Assembly (NCBI RefSeq): GCF_029227915.1
Contig: NC_079883.1
Location: 25,358,001-25,422,000, forward strand
Source of the DNA: Hydractinia symbiolongicarpus
Lineage: Eukaryota; Cnidaria; Hydrozoa; Anthoathecata; Hydractiniidae
Reading direction: 5' to 3'
Length of the DNA: 64,000 bases
Under the pieces are notes generated by a model. That model was given only the letters and a program-made list of their open reading frames with translations, was not told the DNA's origin and searched no databases. This document shows, one piece after another, positions 12,029-27,000 of this stretch (position 1 is the first letter of the stretch; each line of letters opens with the position of its first letter). A program made the translations under genes and the position numbers.

Positions 12029-15000
12029 TCAACTGGTGATTTTTTTATGTTCAGCGATAATTTGTTCCACGACAGCAGGCTCGGCCAACGTGCTAACATC
12101 TCCAACCTCGTCGATCTTGTTCGCTGCCACTGTTCTAAGAATACGGCGCATGATCTTTCCCGATCGGGTCTTCGGAAGAGCGGGCGAGATCTAAATAAGT
12201 AAAAAGATCTTGGTTGTTGCACACCGCAGGCGTGTAAAACGAGAAGTCGATAACGAAATGATTGTGGAACTCCTCTGACACGATTTAAGTCAGCAATTAA
12301 AGTCTTGGTAAGCACGCGCGAACATTGTTTAAATTCCTACAAAAATTGTCCACGACATGTTCTGACCTAATTTACCTATAAACGAAATTACAGATCTAGT
12401 TTTATAGATCTAGATTCTTAAAAATGCTATCGAACATCTTTACTCCCTTCATCTTCTGAACAAGCAATGGTTTGAAACAACTTTAACCCTTCATCTTCGG
12501 AACATACAATATACTAAAACAACTTTAACCCTTCATCTTCGCAACTAGCAATGTATTTAAACAACTTTACCCCTTCATCTTCGGAACATACAATGTATTT
12601 TAACAACTTTACCCCTTCATCTTCGGAACATACAATGTATTTTAACAACTTTACCCCTTCATCTTCGAAACATACAATATACTAAAACAACTTTAACCCT
12701 TCATCTTCGGAACATACAATGTATTTTAACAACTTTACCCCTTCATCTTCGGAACATACAATGTATTTTAACAACTTTACCCCTTCATCTTCGGAACATA
12801 CAATGTATTTTAACAACTTTACCCCTTCATCTTCGAAACATACAATGTATTTTAACAACTTTACCCCTTCATCTTCGGAACATACAATGTATTTAAACAA
12901 CTTTATCCCTTCATCTTCAGAACATACAATGTATTTAAACAACTTTATCCCTTCATCTTCGGAACATACAATATACTAAAACAACTTTAACACTTATTCT
13001 TCAGAACATACAATGTACTAAAACAATTTTAACCTTTCATCTTCGGAACATACAATATACTAAAACAACTTTAACCCTTCATCTTCGCAACTAGCAATGT
13101 ATGTAAACAACTTTAACCCTTCATCTTCGGAACAAGCAATGGTTTGAAACAACTTTAACCCTTCATCTTCGGAACAAGCAATGCATTGAAACAACTTAAC
13201 CCTTCATCTTAGGAACTAGCAATGTATTTAAACAACTTTAACCCTTCATCTTAGGAACTAGCAATGTATTTAAACAACTTTAACCCTTCATCTTCGGACA
13301 AGTAATGGTTTGGAACAATTTTATCCTTTATCTTTGCAAAAACAATGCATTGACACAACTTTAACCCTTCATCATGGGGAGAAGCAATAGCACTAAAACA
13401 CCTTTATTGTTTAATCTTTGAAAAAAAAATTTAAATAACTAGATCATCGTATTCGATTATTCGAAAAAATGCCCATTTTATTTCCTTAACTCCAAATAAG
13501 CTATGGAGTAGATTTAATACGAGCACGCGGAAGCCATTATCCAAAATCAACGAAAATGTTCGCTCCTGATGACACTCCTTTTTCACTTTTCGGGTAGTAT
13601 GGAAGGTAAATTTAGGTTGAGTAGGAAACCCCTCCCAAGAAAATTTTAAATAGACCCATGTTTCGTAGAGTTAAAAATTTGCTGCAGCAAAGGGTGTTAA
13701 TTCTAAGTAATTTTAATTAGTTTAAAATTCATACCTGTATCAATTCAGGCACAGCAAATGATCCAATTGCTTGTTTAACCATCGCTCTTAGTTCATCTTT
13801 TATCTGATCAACATCTTCATCCAGTGTCTCTTTTAAAGTGACGTAAGCGTATACACCTAGAACGTGCAAACGCATAACATAAAATAACAGTAGCTACCAA
13901 ATGACTACAGTTTAGAAACAGAAAAGGATTTGGACTTTTAGACAAATACTACAAATAGTAAGAAAACGTTAAAATTGCGTGAAATAAAAACAATTAATGA
14001 GCAAAACAAAATGTGATTGAAGGATCGAATCTTGAAAGAAATATTTTTCTTATTCACAGTAAAGGATCTCACCTTCTCCTTTGATCTCATGCGGAAACCC
14101 TACCACTGCAGTTTCAGCAACTAATGGATGGTTGTCCTAAAGGTGAAATTTGAACATAAATACACAAGTGTGATTGATGCGTCGCAAATACTAAAACCTT
14201 TCGGAAATATTGAATTGGTTTAAACTCAATTTATCCTAAATATTCAATTAAGCGTCTGTAGCGCTTATTAGGATGGCTCACCTTAAGACTGGTCTCCACT
14301 TGTTAAAATAGTCCACGGACAGGAAATGTTTTTGGAGATTTTTTTCCCGGACAGGAAAATTTAATTCATATCAGCCGCCATCTCGAATGCAATGCTTTCC
14401 ACATTTTCCTTCAACGTTTATACACGTGTTGTATTTTTGCCTTTTTATTTGTTGGAAAAAAGATATTTTTCTGGAAATATTGATAAAAAAAACTTTCAAA
14501 GTTCGTTTAAATGATGAAAAATTTCCGGATAATGCTGTAACGTCCAGGAATTATTTTAACAAGCAATATCAGCCTTTACAGCAGCGGATTATCGAGAGGG
14601 TTGGAGTGCAATAAAAAATCATTGTTATCAGACAAGAGACATACAGTGACGAAATGTTTCGTGGGTGATAAAAATTGTACCTGACAAACTATGGATTAGA
14701 ATACTGACTTAAAAACTATACTTTAGAATTGTTATTGCCGTCTAAAAAGAAAAATGACGGGAAAAAGACGTAAACGATAATTTTCAGAAATGGAAAAAGT
14801 GACATCTTCTTTAGGGGATGAATATTTTATCCGTCTAAATGTTTTTTTCTTATACAAAAATGCTACCGAAATCATTGCAAGTACATTAGAAGTATATCAC
14901 GAAAACGCATGCATGATCACTACCTACCATTATGTCTTCCACCTCAGCTGTACCCAGTCGCACTCCTTTCACATTAATGACGTCATCTACACGGCCCGTG

Positions 15001-18000
15001 ATATGCAAATGTCCGTCAGCATCTCTCCTAGCTCCATCACCAGTGAAATAATACCCTAACAACGACAACTCACATAACTTAAAAGAAGACACAGCAAGGT
15101 TGATGCTAAGAAGGAGCACTAGCAGTCATCGTGATGAAATTCCTGCTTGCATGCGAATGCCCGTTACCCTACTTACTTTATGTATTAAGATACACGACGA
15201 TAAACACGATGTTTTTCTCAACCCACATGCAAAATAGGTTTTTTTCATGTTTTCGCACGCATAAAGTCAGCTTAGGTGTGGCCTGACCCTAACATAAGGA
15301 TTGTGAAACACAGGTATTTTTTTGCACTATGGTAAAGATCTATTTAAAAATTGCATAGCACATTAACAACCGATACCTGGATACGGTCTGTAGTACACAT
15401 CTAAGTATCTTTCTTTATTTCCATGAAGTGTTCGTGTCATTCCTGGCATTGATCCTTTCAAACACAGAATACCGCTAACGTCATTACCATGCAGCTCGTT
15501 TCCCTTTTGTGAAAACAAACAAATTTAAAATACTATCAATACTAGAGAAAGAAAACATTCTATTTACAAAACTTTCGAACGATAAAATATGGACTCTTTC
15601 AACGTATCATCTCCCTCGGTTTTAATATTTTCAAATGCGGAAAGAACAAATAAATAAATCCAAAGCAACGACATGTGATGGTTAAAATTGTATTAAAGAT
15701 TTTTCAATATAAAATAAAATATGCACCCAGAAGCCTATTTAGAAATTTGGTTTTCTAGAGGTAGACTCTTTTGAAGGAAGGGGATAGGGTTATCTAAACT
15801 TCTTCTGCATTCTTCTGCGTTCATATAAAAGGGAGGTGTGTGATGTGCCTAGTCGGTGCAATGGGTCACAAATAAATCTGTTGAAGTGAAGCATCCTGGT
15901 AGGCATTGTAGAGAAAACTTATCACCTCATATCATATAATTTACTGTTAAACTATCCCTCACCGATAACCATTTTTTGCCAATACAAATTATACATGGCT
16001 ACAGAATTACCTTATCGTCTAATAAAATTGGCTCCACACCATAAAACGGGCGCATTGGACAAGCAGGTTTTAATGCTTCTGGGTTTTTGGGTTGCGGTGA
16101 AATCATAATGCCACCCGTTTCTAAAAGAAAAACAAAATTGAATCTTCGCCTCAACAAAAAAATCGAAAAATAGCCTAAAGACCTAAAGACGAACACGAGA
16201 GACTGGAACTCGAAATGTGAAAGGCAAAAAACGTTAACTTCAAAATGGATTTTTGCAAGTCACGAAAAAACTTTAAATCATCTACTTTGGTTGGCAATGT
16301 GTACTTTTTTATACATCATCCTTTTTCATACCTTATCACGTAAAGTACTACCTGTACAACTGACAACTATTCACAAGTCAACAATGAAATAAACCATGAA
16401 TGCTTGGTTCTTTTTAAAAATCTTTAAAAAACTTTCCGATTGGGAATATTAGCTCTAAAGCTACCACAATGTATAAGCTATTATTTGTAAAATTTCAAAA
16501 GTTTAGCGCAGAAAAGAACTACGAACGTATTATGTACTCGTAAAAAGTTTAATTTCACAACATGTGAGTAATACATGTTCTTATTTGCAACGTAGTAACT
16601 GGTTTCACTTCAACAGGTGACCTCCTCGTGTCTGTAGTAAATACAACTTTATAACAAATATATTGTTCACACAATTATTTTACATTACAATTCCTACCTG
16701 TTTGCCACCACGTGTCTACAACAGGACAACGCCCATCTCCAACAACGTCCTTATACCAATGCCAAGCTTCTTCATTAATAGGTTCACCAACTAAAGCATT
16801 GCAAGTGAAGTTAGTTAGGCAAAAACATATTTTAGACTCAAGTAAGATTCGAAAACATTTATAGCAGACAGTTATCAGTTTCTTACCTGATCCGAGCACC
16901 TTCAAAGACGACCGGTCATACTTTGTCACGTGTTCATCACCATACTTCAACAACAAACGAAGCGCTGTGGGTGCGCCATAAAATTGAGTTATTTTAAGTC
17001 GCTCAACCATTTCCCAATATCGACCAGGATCAGGATACGTTGGTATACTCTCAAACAAAACAGATGTGGCTCCATTTGCTAATGGACCGTAAACAACATA
17101 TGAATGTCCAGTGATCCAACCAATATCTGCCACACATGCATGGATATCACCAGGTTGATAATCAAAAACAAGCTAGGAGAGAACAGTCCGAATAAACTAT
17201 TCACACGAGAAAGATATGGTGAAGATAAATGATGACATGTGGGCATTTATTACATCATCTTATTCCACCAGGATGTCCACTTAAAATTTAATCTCGATTT
17301 TCCTGACGTATTTATGAAATTTTTTAACTAAAGTTCCTTACATTCTCGAATTTTCACCCCCATAGTTATGGCTGATGCACTAGCTGACTGTTAAAGGATT
17401 ACAGAGATTGCGTTACAGGGGACTTAGTGGAAATTTTTCCTGACAAAGTAGACACTTTGTTATCATAGTTTTGATTAGTTTACGCAATTTCATGTACTGA
17501 GGTAATTATCCTCTGTCAAATTGTACACAAGACGTTAGGTTTTGTTTTACCGCTTGAGTGCGAGCTCTGAGGAACACACACACTGTAATTGAATTCTACT
17601 TTACTGTTTTTAGGGAGGTGATTTTCCTTCTGCTCTAATTCCTTGACATCCCTTATGGTATATACTTTGGTGTTTGACAGGCTGGCCACAGATATAACCC
17701 TTTGTAAATAAGTTTTAGTAGAGCTTCAGGGTCAAATTTTAGGAAAACACTAACAAACTTATAAAAACAATTCCATATTTTTTCTGATTACCAGAGAGGC
17801 TGTTCATTTCAAATTGCAGTAACTATGCAAATATATAAGGTATATGCTCAATCGATAAAACCAAAAACAATTGTAAGAGACTTTGGAGGAATTATTATTG
17901 TGGTTTCAAATTTTAGGATATTTAGGAGATTTTAGTAGGTGTACAGTTCTGATTAAGTTGTTTGTATATTTATTATTACTGTTATTAATCTTCTTGGTTT

Positions 18001-21000
18001 ATGTACCTTTGTGACACATCTGTCTACTTTTACATGAATATGTTACCTATTTTGTCTTCACGTGTACTCATTCTAACTGCATGTTTTGTTGAGCATGCAA
18101 ATACTGTTACGAAAAAAAAACATTTTGTCTTAATAAAACATTCAAGGTGTCTTAACAGCAATAACATTTTCCCAGCGAAAAAGTTGGTACATTAAGAGGA
18201 ATAGTTGTAGGCTCAGGAGCACCGAAATAAAATAATTTCCAATATGGAAGTATTAAGAACTTCAGCAAATCTTAACTTCATCTTTTCAAATTGAAGCATG
18301 TGGCTGTCACAAACACTTCCTAATTGTTGTTTTAAATTATCGACATTTTCTACAGAAACGAAAAAGCAGTAAAAACGAGTCTGCACTAGTACACTCTACT
18401 AAGAAAATAGAACAATTTTTTCCAATGAACAGAAAAGTCATACCTGATGAGTTAGCATGGTGTACAGAAGATAACCAGCATGAGAATGCACCACTCCCTT
18501 AGGTGTGCCAGTACTTCCTGATGTATACAATATAAACAATGGATCTTCACTACACATTGGCTCAGGTGCACAGATAGTGTCTTCTACTTTTAAAGCCTAG
18601 AAAAGAAATTAAAACAGTAGTTAAAAATTCATCACAAAAATCATTTTACACATTTTCTTCTGCTAAACTAGCCAAAAACGAATATTGAGTTAAACTTGTT
18701 CTCTTTTTTTCACAAATACCACCAATTTCACTTTCATTTCTATGTTTTAACGCATTATTTGATTTCAACGCCACAGTTCACACATTTTCGTGTTATACTT
18801 TTTTAAATTATAAAACGTTTTATGCTTTTGCGTACGAAGCTTTTTAAAATAATAAGTTGTTGACGAAATTACAGTGCACATCTGATAATTTCAATCCTCT
18901 CAATAAGTACATCTCTTATTAACAAATTTCTTCGTCCCTTGCTTATGAACCCCTTTAGATTATTGCTGTATAATTTGAACATTGTTTTGTTCGAACACAT
19001 TTTGCAATGATTTTCATGTTTGAAGTAGAGGAGGTATTCTGTTTGTTGCAAGTCTAAGTCCAAATTATAGACTTGCTGAAACTCGCTTTCAAGAGGAGAG
19101 GGGAAGCAGGTTAAATCCATGTCAAAGACATCTTCAGTAAGTTGCCAAAATAATTAAGGACATAATTTAAACATGGCCATTTACCTCTTCAAGGTTTATA
19201 TCTCTACCTTCTTTCATCTGAGTATCAGCGTCGGTTCTGTGATAAACAAACACATTTTCTACTTCAGGACATTGTTCCAAAGCTTTATTAACTGTGTTTT
19301 TCAAAGCAATTTTCTTTCCACCACGAAGACCTTCATTGGCAGTGATAACTGTCTTCACATCAGCTAAAGGTAACGATTAACACCACTTTTTATTACAGTA
19401 AAGAATTTTACTATAGAAATTCGGTTTTAAAGTTGATTTTTTACAACACGAAAATGCTGAGTCCATGGAAGTAAATTTAGTGGTAATAACGTTGGTTTTT
19501 AGGCAAGTATCAATTGCCTAAAAACCAACGTTAATACAAATATATGGCCGGGCAATCCTTCAAGCTTTAAAAATTTAGCGGGTTTCATGCAGAAAACAGA
19601 ATAAGCAAAAAACATAATTGGCTTATTACAAGTAAATATACTATTTTGGTTGTCCAGTTCGGATAGGACAGTATTTGAAAATAACGATTTCTCTGGCAGA
19701 ACAATAAAATAGTGTACTAGCACTATTTCTTTTGTTTTGGGTTGCTACCTAGTTTAAGCCTACTTTAGACTAGGAAAGTTAGATATTTAATAATCATATA
19801 TTGTATACAAAACAAATCCTGTGATTTTTTTAACATATATGAGTATGTCAAATCATTTATGATTAATCATGTGGTGTATTATGTGGTGTGGTGTCCTATA
19901 ACTTCTGTAAAACTTGAAATAATGACATGAAATTGGTATGATACTTTTTTAGACTAAATTTACCTACAATTCTATCAAATCTTAGTTGCAAATTTCCCGA
20001 ATTAAGCTGTTAAGACAAAAACACTGTTTTTATATTTTCATATTAAAACAAATTCTGTAACTAAATAGGTGAGATGAGGTCCAAATAAAATGTGTGTCAG
20101 GTTAAGAAAAATATAAGGATCGTATTTTAAGGAATATTTAACTGAAGATTATGCTGGTAGATATTCGATTAAAGGAAAAATAGTTTGGGTAATTTTATCG
20201 CCCTAAAAACCTTTAAGAAAAACAATTAAACTCGGAAAGTGTAGCTAATACATCATGTTTTTCATATTGGGACTGTCATTCAAGGTATTGTAATTTTTTG
20301 GACCATTTGGTGAAAAAAGCAATGAAATATCTAAAGGAAATTTACATTTGTACTATATCTGACTTGTAACACTGGCTCCTGACTATAGCACTATTTCATC
20401 AGCAAGTTAAAATATTCAGGAATAGCAGATATTTAAACCCTTTGTATAAAGGTACAGTGAAGAAATTAATTTCAAAAAAAATATTATTCATCTTTTTTAA
20501 ACCACATAAAAATGTCCTTGACTCAGATAGGTGGATTACGGTAGGTTACATAACTCATTGAACTGCAATGAGAAGTGAGTTGAATAACAAAAGTATAATA
20601 AAGCTACCATCTTTAATTCTTGTAGCTAAAGCTTCAGAACTAAATCCAGCAAAAACAACACTACAAAAAGAGGAAAAATATGTTACTGTAACAATAATCC
20701 AGAAATTATAATACAGTAAAAGAAATCTTGAAGGAAATGACATACCTATGAACAGCTCCAATTCTCGTGCAGGCCAACATAGAAGCAACTGCAAGAGGTG
20801 AGACAGGCATATACAGACATACAGCATCCCCTTTCTTGACACCTCTTCGTTTTAAAGCATTCGCGACTTGACAAGTCATATTTAGCAACTCCCTAAAATT
20901 AGGAAATGGTAGAATAAAAAAAATATATAGTTCAAGTCCTGCTATCTTGAACTCTCAATAGGCCAGACAAAAAGTCCGAGATTTTAGAAATTTACATTGA

Positions 21001-24000
21001 AGCCAGTTGAGATAAGAGAATACACTGGGAGAAAATTTCAGACAGCTACTGAGTTTTAACTTACCTAATGAGTTTTGGTATAACTCAGGGAAAGGAATGT
21101 CAAAAGAAAGTAGAAACCAGATAAAAAGAAGCAATAAACACAAATAATTTAACCGTATCTTGATAAATAACTGATAAAAGCGTTTTTTAAAAGAATACAA
21201 TTCTACTTTTGAAAGATTCAACACATTTGGAAACCGAAATAGCGTTCCAACACACAAAGATATATTCATGATGGTCTTGTTTCTAATGAGCAACATTTTC
21301 TGGGAAGTTTGAGAAAACGACTAATTCGTCGCTAGAGACCAAAAACAAGTTAAGACAGTACGACAAATTTTGGTGTCCAAGTTTGTAAACGCTACAGGGA
21401 TTAAGGTTTCTGTTTGAGATAGCACATGTTCGGTATAGCGAGAGTCCACTGTAAAATTAAAAATGTAAAAACACAAAATAAAAAATAAAAACCCACAAGT
21501 GCAATGAAACAAAACCTCTACAATTACTCTAAGTTTCATGAGATTTTACATTTAGCTAGTATATATTTCTCACACAGCACTGCAGCTGATTTGTTTTAGA
21601 CAATTACTAACAGAGATCTACAAGAGGAAATGGAAATAGAATCCTTTTTACATAGAAAGTGTGTCCTAGTTTAGAAATGTTACTGGGTATATAATTTAAC
21701 GTGATCAAGTGCTTTAAATAGATCTAGAGTACTTAATAATACAGGCTGCAAACATTGGGATATATAGCATCCCAATTATGGCATTCACTTTCAGATAAAT
21801 CAAGCATTATACCACCTACAGGAAGTTTTGCAACCTCATATCAATGCCACTAGTACCAACCTCCAATATAGTTTTTATGTTTATGCAGCCTGCCTTGCCA
21901 GGTTTTTAATGCCAATCCAATACATTACTGAAACTTGACCTAAATTTCTTTAGGACGCCAAAATAGCAACCCTGGGTGGTGCACAGCCCAAAGGAATTTT
22001 GTTATTATACTTTACAGCTGTACCATTTATTTGTGTTGATCTTGCTGGTCTAATTTTGGATTCTTTTTGCTTGTTTCAACGCTACATAATAATGTAAACG
22101 AATTCTCACTCACTAACGTTTGGTTGAAGGATATAAATTATAAACATTTTCAGGAAGTTTAGACAATCAAAATAACTTTGTAACTGCACTATGCTTTTTG
22201 CATGCCTTAACATAACTTGGACCTGCGATCAGAATCATGTGCCATTGCTAATTTAGGAAAGTGATGTACTTTACATGAGTGATTTTACTAGGCCTTGTAT
22301 TTAAACGTTTTTATTTTTTTTATGCAATTTTTGGTTAAGTCTTTGATACAATCCTGAGCATTTTTGCGTTTTATTATTAAGCAGATTATACTCTTACTAC
22401 GCAAGATAAATGTTTTTACGCATATAAGCCTTTATTTTGTTACTTACTTTACTTTGTTTTATAAGCCTTTGCTTTTGTATTTATCCAAGTTTATAAGAAA
22501 CTGTTCGTTTTCATTTATAATGTTTATAATTTGAATATATATTATAATCACTTTTGTAGAAGAACTGACACTATGCACACATGACTTCTTATTGGGAGAG
22601 TTTCATTATATTTGAGTAAATTATTATACATGTCAATTCTTATAGAAGAAAACCACAATAAACAAAGGAATTATTAGGAAATATTATTATATTCAAACTT
22701 TTATGATCCAAAAAAATTTTGTTAGTTTAAATTGTCACTATTCCTTCGAATATATCATATTTATATTATTATTATTATTATTGTTATTAATGTTATTCTG
22801 AATATTTATACAGGATATATGGCCATTTTAATGTGGTTTCTGTGTTCTTAATGTATACATTAAGTATACACTGGCACTAGCTAACCAATTTCCCTTACAT
22901 GGCATGGGTTGACCTGCACTGTGAACCACATACCTTGTCATTGTAAAGCGAACTCCATAAAATAGTGTGATAATACAAGGCAAATACATCATCAACACTT
23001 CATAAAATATATAATATTTTTACAAATGTTTCATACTTGTATGTCACCTTCACATGTGTCCCAGGTTCGTCTTTCTCCCATATGAGAGCTGTACAATCAC
23101 CATTTGATTCAACATGTCGATCTAAACAATTCACTAAAGAGCAAAAAATCAGAGTTGAAGTGATTGAAAATCCATACTATATCAGCATCTTTTTTGCTAT
23201 TTTTTGCAAAACCTTAATAATTTTGGCAAATTATATGCAATTATTTGTTAATTTTGCTAAAATTGGTTGGGTTTTTTTTGTTTTTGCTTTTTTAAAAAAC
23301 GTTTTTTTATCCACACACAACAAATTTTTTTTGCTGTGTGAAGAAAAATTCAAACTGATTGACTTTCTGAAAATCATAAGCTATGGGTAGTGAACCAAGG
23401 AAATCAAGCAGTTAAAAAAATGATTACTTTGAAGGAAAATTCAAAATCGAATTGCTTGAAAAAGCGTTCTATGGTTTATGGACAATTTTCTTTAGGAAGT
23501 TGAAAAATACAAAGAAGGAAGCTTACCCGAAAAACCATGGAAGTTTTATAAAAGTATGCTTTTTCTCAAAAAAGGATCTTTTTTTTCAATGGAAGAGCGA
23601 CACTGATTACCTTCTACCAAAATAATCCTGCCTTGTGCAACCACGAGATGGTAGAGTACAGAGATAGAAACATACTCAATGATTTAAAAGGTGGTTGAAC
23701 AATTTCATAAACAATTTACAGAAAAAGACATTTAGAAGGAACGGAATAGTCTATTGACCCAATATAAAAGAAAAAACAATCTAAAAATAACTCAAGGCCT
23801 TCAGAAGCAGGAACAGATCATATTTTTAACTTGAACTTGTGGGATTTTAACCAAATGGAATTTCTTGAAGCAAACACTAGAAACAGATTCATCTATAAAC
23901 ACACAAGAAATTTTAACACCACTAGTGGTCAAAAGGAGTACTGTCAAAAGCATATGATACAGATCCTAAAGCTGTATTATATACTTCCCTCAATAATCAA

Positions 24001-27000
24001 ACCAACCTGGTAGACCTCAAGACCCTTTGCTTAAATATGCAGATAATCTACTACAATGTGACCCAAAAGACTAAAAATTCTTAAAAAATTCTTACTATAT
24101 ATATTTCATTATTTTTGAGATAGTAGTACATTTTCGTTGTCATGCTACATTGGTCACAATTATTTTAAAAGTTTAATAAAATATCTTTGGCCGAAGGAAC
24201 TTACGTTGCAGTTTTAAGCAAAACATATTCCAAAACCCCTGAGAAAATTTTTTTAGATGTTTACAAGCAGCTTTATACTTTTTAACCAATTTGGGCAAGA
24301 AGGAAGTGGATAATAGATCTTTTTTTCTGCATAGATTTTCATGCCTTGTTGAAGTATCTTGTAAACGAAAAATTGTGCAATCGGGTATGGGAAGTAAATA
24401 TATATACATGTCTATTGTCTGTTTATCACCTTGCAATGCAAAGTACTAGTAACTCCATGTAAACAACTACAGAAGTTTGTGCAGAAAAATAAAAAGCACT
24501 CGACTTTGCTCCAGAGCGTCTAAATCATGTTTTACAAAGTTTGATAATGCTGCAAATTTTTTAGAATGTATATTGTTAGATATTTTGCTATAGCACACTA
24601 TCTAGGACAGAAAAAGGGTTCTGTGTTAAACACTGAAAAATATAAAAATGCACACATGCCAAGTCTTGCTGCAAGACCAAATGTTCTACTACGAATCTTA
24701 GTTTTACAGTTCGTGAAGTAATTCTCAACAATAAAAATGTCAAATATACAGCCTCCATGGCTCACCCCACTGCCTATTTAAAAACACTTCTCTTAATTCA
24801 AACAGTCCTCTTCTGTATTCTCGCACTTCTATTCTGATTTTTGACACTTCTATTCTGTATTTTGACACTTCTCTTCTGCACTTAACACTTCTCTGCATGT
24901 GGCCCCAAACTTTCTCTTCGCAACTGATTTTAAAAATCTGTTTCGCAATTTTACACCTATGATATATTATTTTCATTTTTCGCAAGAGAAGAAGTATACT
25001 TAGCCAACACGTGCTCAATTTACCAACAACTTATTGTAGCAGATCTTAAAGCATGTGCATGAATACAATATCCAGTCTTTTTCAGAAGAGGCGTACGATC
25101 GCACGCGCACGCCTTGGCACACGCCTAAATCGTTTCAGGCGTGTGATTAATCGCACACCTGAAAAATAAATATTGAGTTTTCAAAATCAACCTATAAAAT
25201 CCATTTTGTAGCGTGCAATGGCAGCCCTTGAAATAATTTTTGGAACGTCTGATAGATTTCCGTCTTGGTGGACAATTTTAGACTTCAGAAATTATTAAAT
25301 AGTCCTAGTTCTTTTAATCCACGAACAAGCCTTGCCATAGACAACCTGACCATCCTAACTAATTCACCGACTTCTGATTTAGTTAAAAAGAATTATGTAG
25401 ACATAAATCTCTTTCGCCTGGCCCCTTCGTCGTTGGTAACCAGGTCTTACATAAGAAATCCAGCCATGCGGTTCTTAAGTAATGCGGAGGTGAACGCCGA
25501 CGGAGAACTGATGAAGCAAGTCTGCAAAACTGCACTTACAGGCGGAATAGACATTTTATCATGGATTTAATTGTCGATAATTTCTTTATTTGACAAAATA
25601 ATTGGAAACCATAGCTGGTTCGAATTTAATGGATTTTTTCTTTATGCCTGTAAAAACGAAACCCACGGGCGGTATAAATTTTTTTCTGTAAAAATTTTGT
25701 TAAAGTGTAGCTGAACTTTCTAAATGAATTTTGAAGTTTTATTTAAGCCACGTGAATAAAGATTTTTTTAATTTGAAAACAAAGCATATTTTTGCCTATA
25801 TTTGCTTATGATGACCTGAAAAATAAACAATAAATATAAAAATGACAGTATAGTCATGCATACTATTTCGGACATGTATAAAAGGAAGTTAAGATTGAGA
25901 AAGTCGCTATACCAGTAGACGCTCGATCATCGTGTTTGGGGTTCACGATTTAAAATGTCCCCCACTTTTCTACCGCAAAATAAATGCGCAAAGATCCCAT
26001 ATCACAGGCGTGACATTCTTTGCACGTGCGTTTTACATCGCATGCGTTACTTGATTTACATGTGCGAATCATCGCACACCTACTCAAATATTCCTGAAAA
26101 AGACTGAATATCATTAATCAATTTAGATCAGAGTAATTAATTTTACTCATCAATAGACACAATAAATGGCAAAATAAATTAAGCAAGTCATGCTTTTTCT
26201 TTATATCAAATGTGCTTTTTAAGAATAGCAGGCTGGGATTTTAGGTTAAAAACAATAGTTCTCTTGTTTACAACAATAAAAAAAATAAAATTAATGATCA
26301 GCCTGGTTAGAATTTATTCTTATAAAATCAGTGTGTTTTGCAAAAGACAAAGAAATGCCTTAAACAGAATACCACAGTATAATTTTATCTAAAGCATTTA
26401 GTTCACTATACATAACTTTGGGAGAATTATTAATACTAAGAACACTTTATCTTTTTCAGGGCCTGGAGCTAGTATGTTATTTATTCACCCTTTTTTCGCT
26501 GTCACCTCTCATATTTCGAAAAGGATAAAGTCCTGGGGATGAGGGTGGTCATTTATTCAAAAATGTGAGTTATTAAAATTCAGCTCAATCAATATTCTGG
26601 ACCAGAATTGGGTCAGAGGATTTTTTGAGTTCATAGAAGAGAAGTGTTTCTCACTTTGGAAGAGAAGTGTTTCAGTTGGAAGATAAGATTTCAGAAGGAA
26701 AAGAGAGAAGTATATCAACTAAGAAGAGAAATGTTTTCATTAGGAAAAGAAGTGAGCCACAGGGGCACCATACAAATATCATATTAAATAAACCTTAGTG
26801 CATCTTTCATATTATACAAATGATAAGTTCAACTTATCATATTTCATGATTTTGATCAAATCAACACTTGTCATTTCATTTGTTTAAAAAAGATACATGT
26901 ACATGCATATGCTCAGGCAAAATATATAAACAAAAGAACGCAACTATACAAGATACTGAAGTAAAACAAAAAGACTGGCGCTACAATTAGTAAAGTATTT

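Noticed and set aside
12682-12979. Two 86-codon open frames on opposite strands made of a 14-residue repeat
   Set aside because: They are a by-product of the 42-bp minisatellite; both strands are open because the unit is divisible by three. They lie in an intron.
12436-13416. Possible CRISPR array
   Set aside because: The repeats abut with no unique spacers, and the host is eukaryotic.
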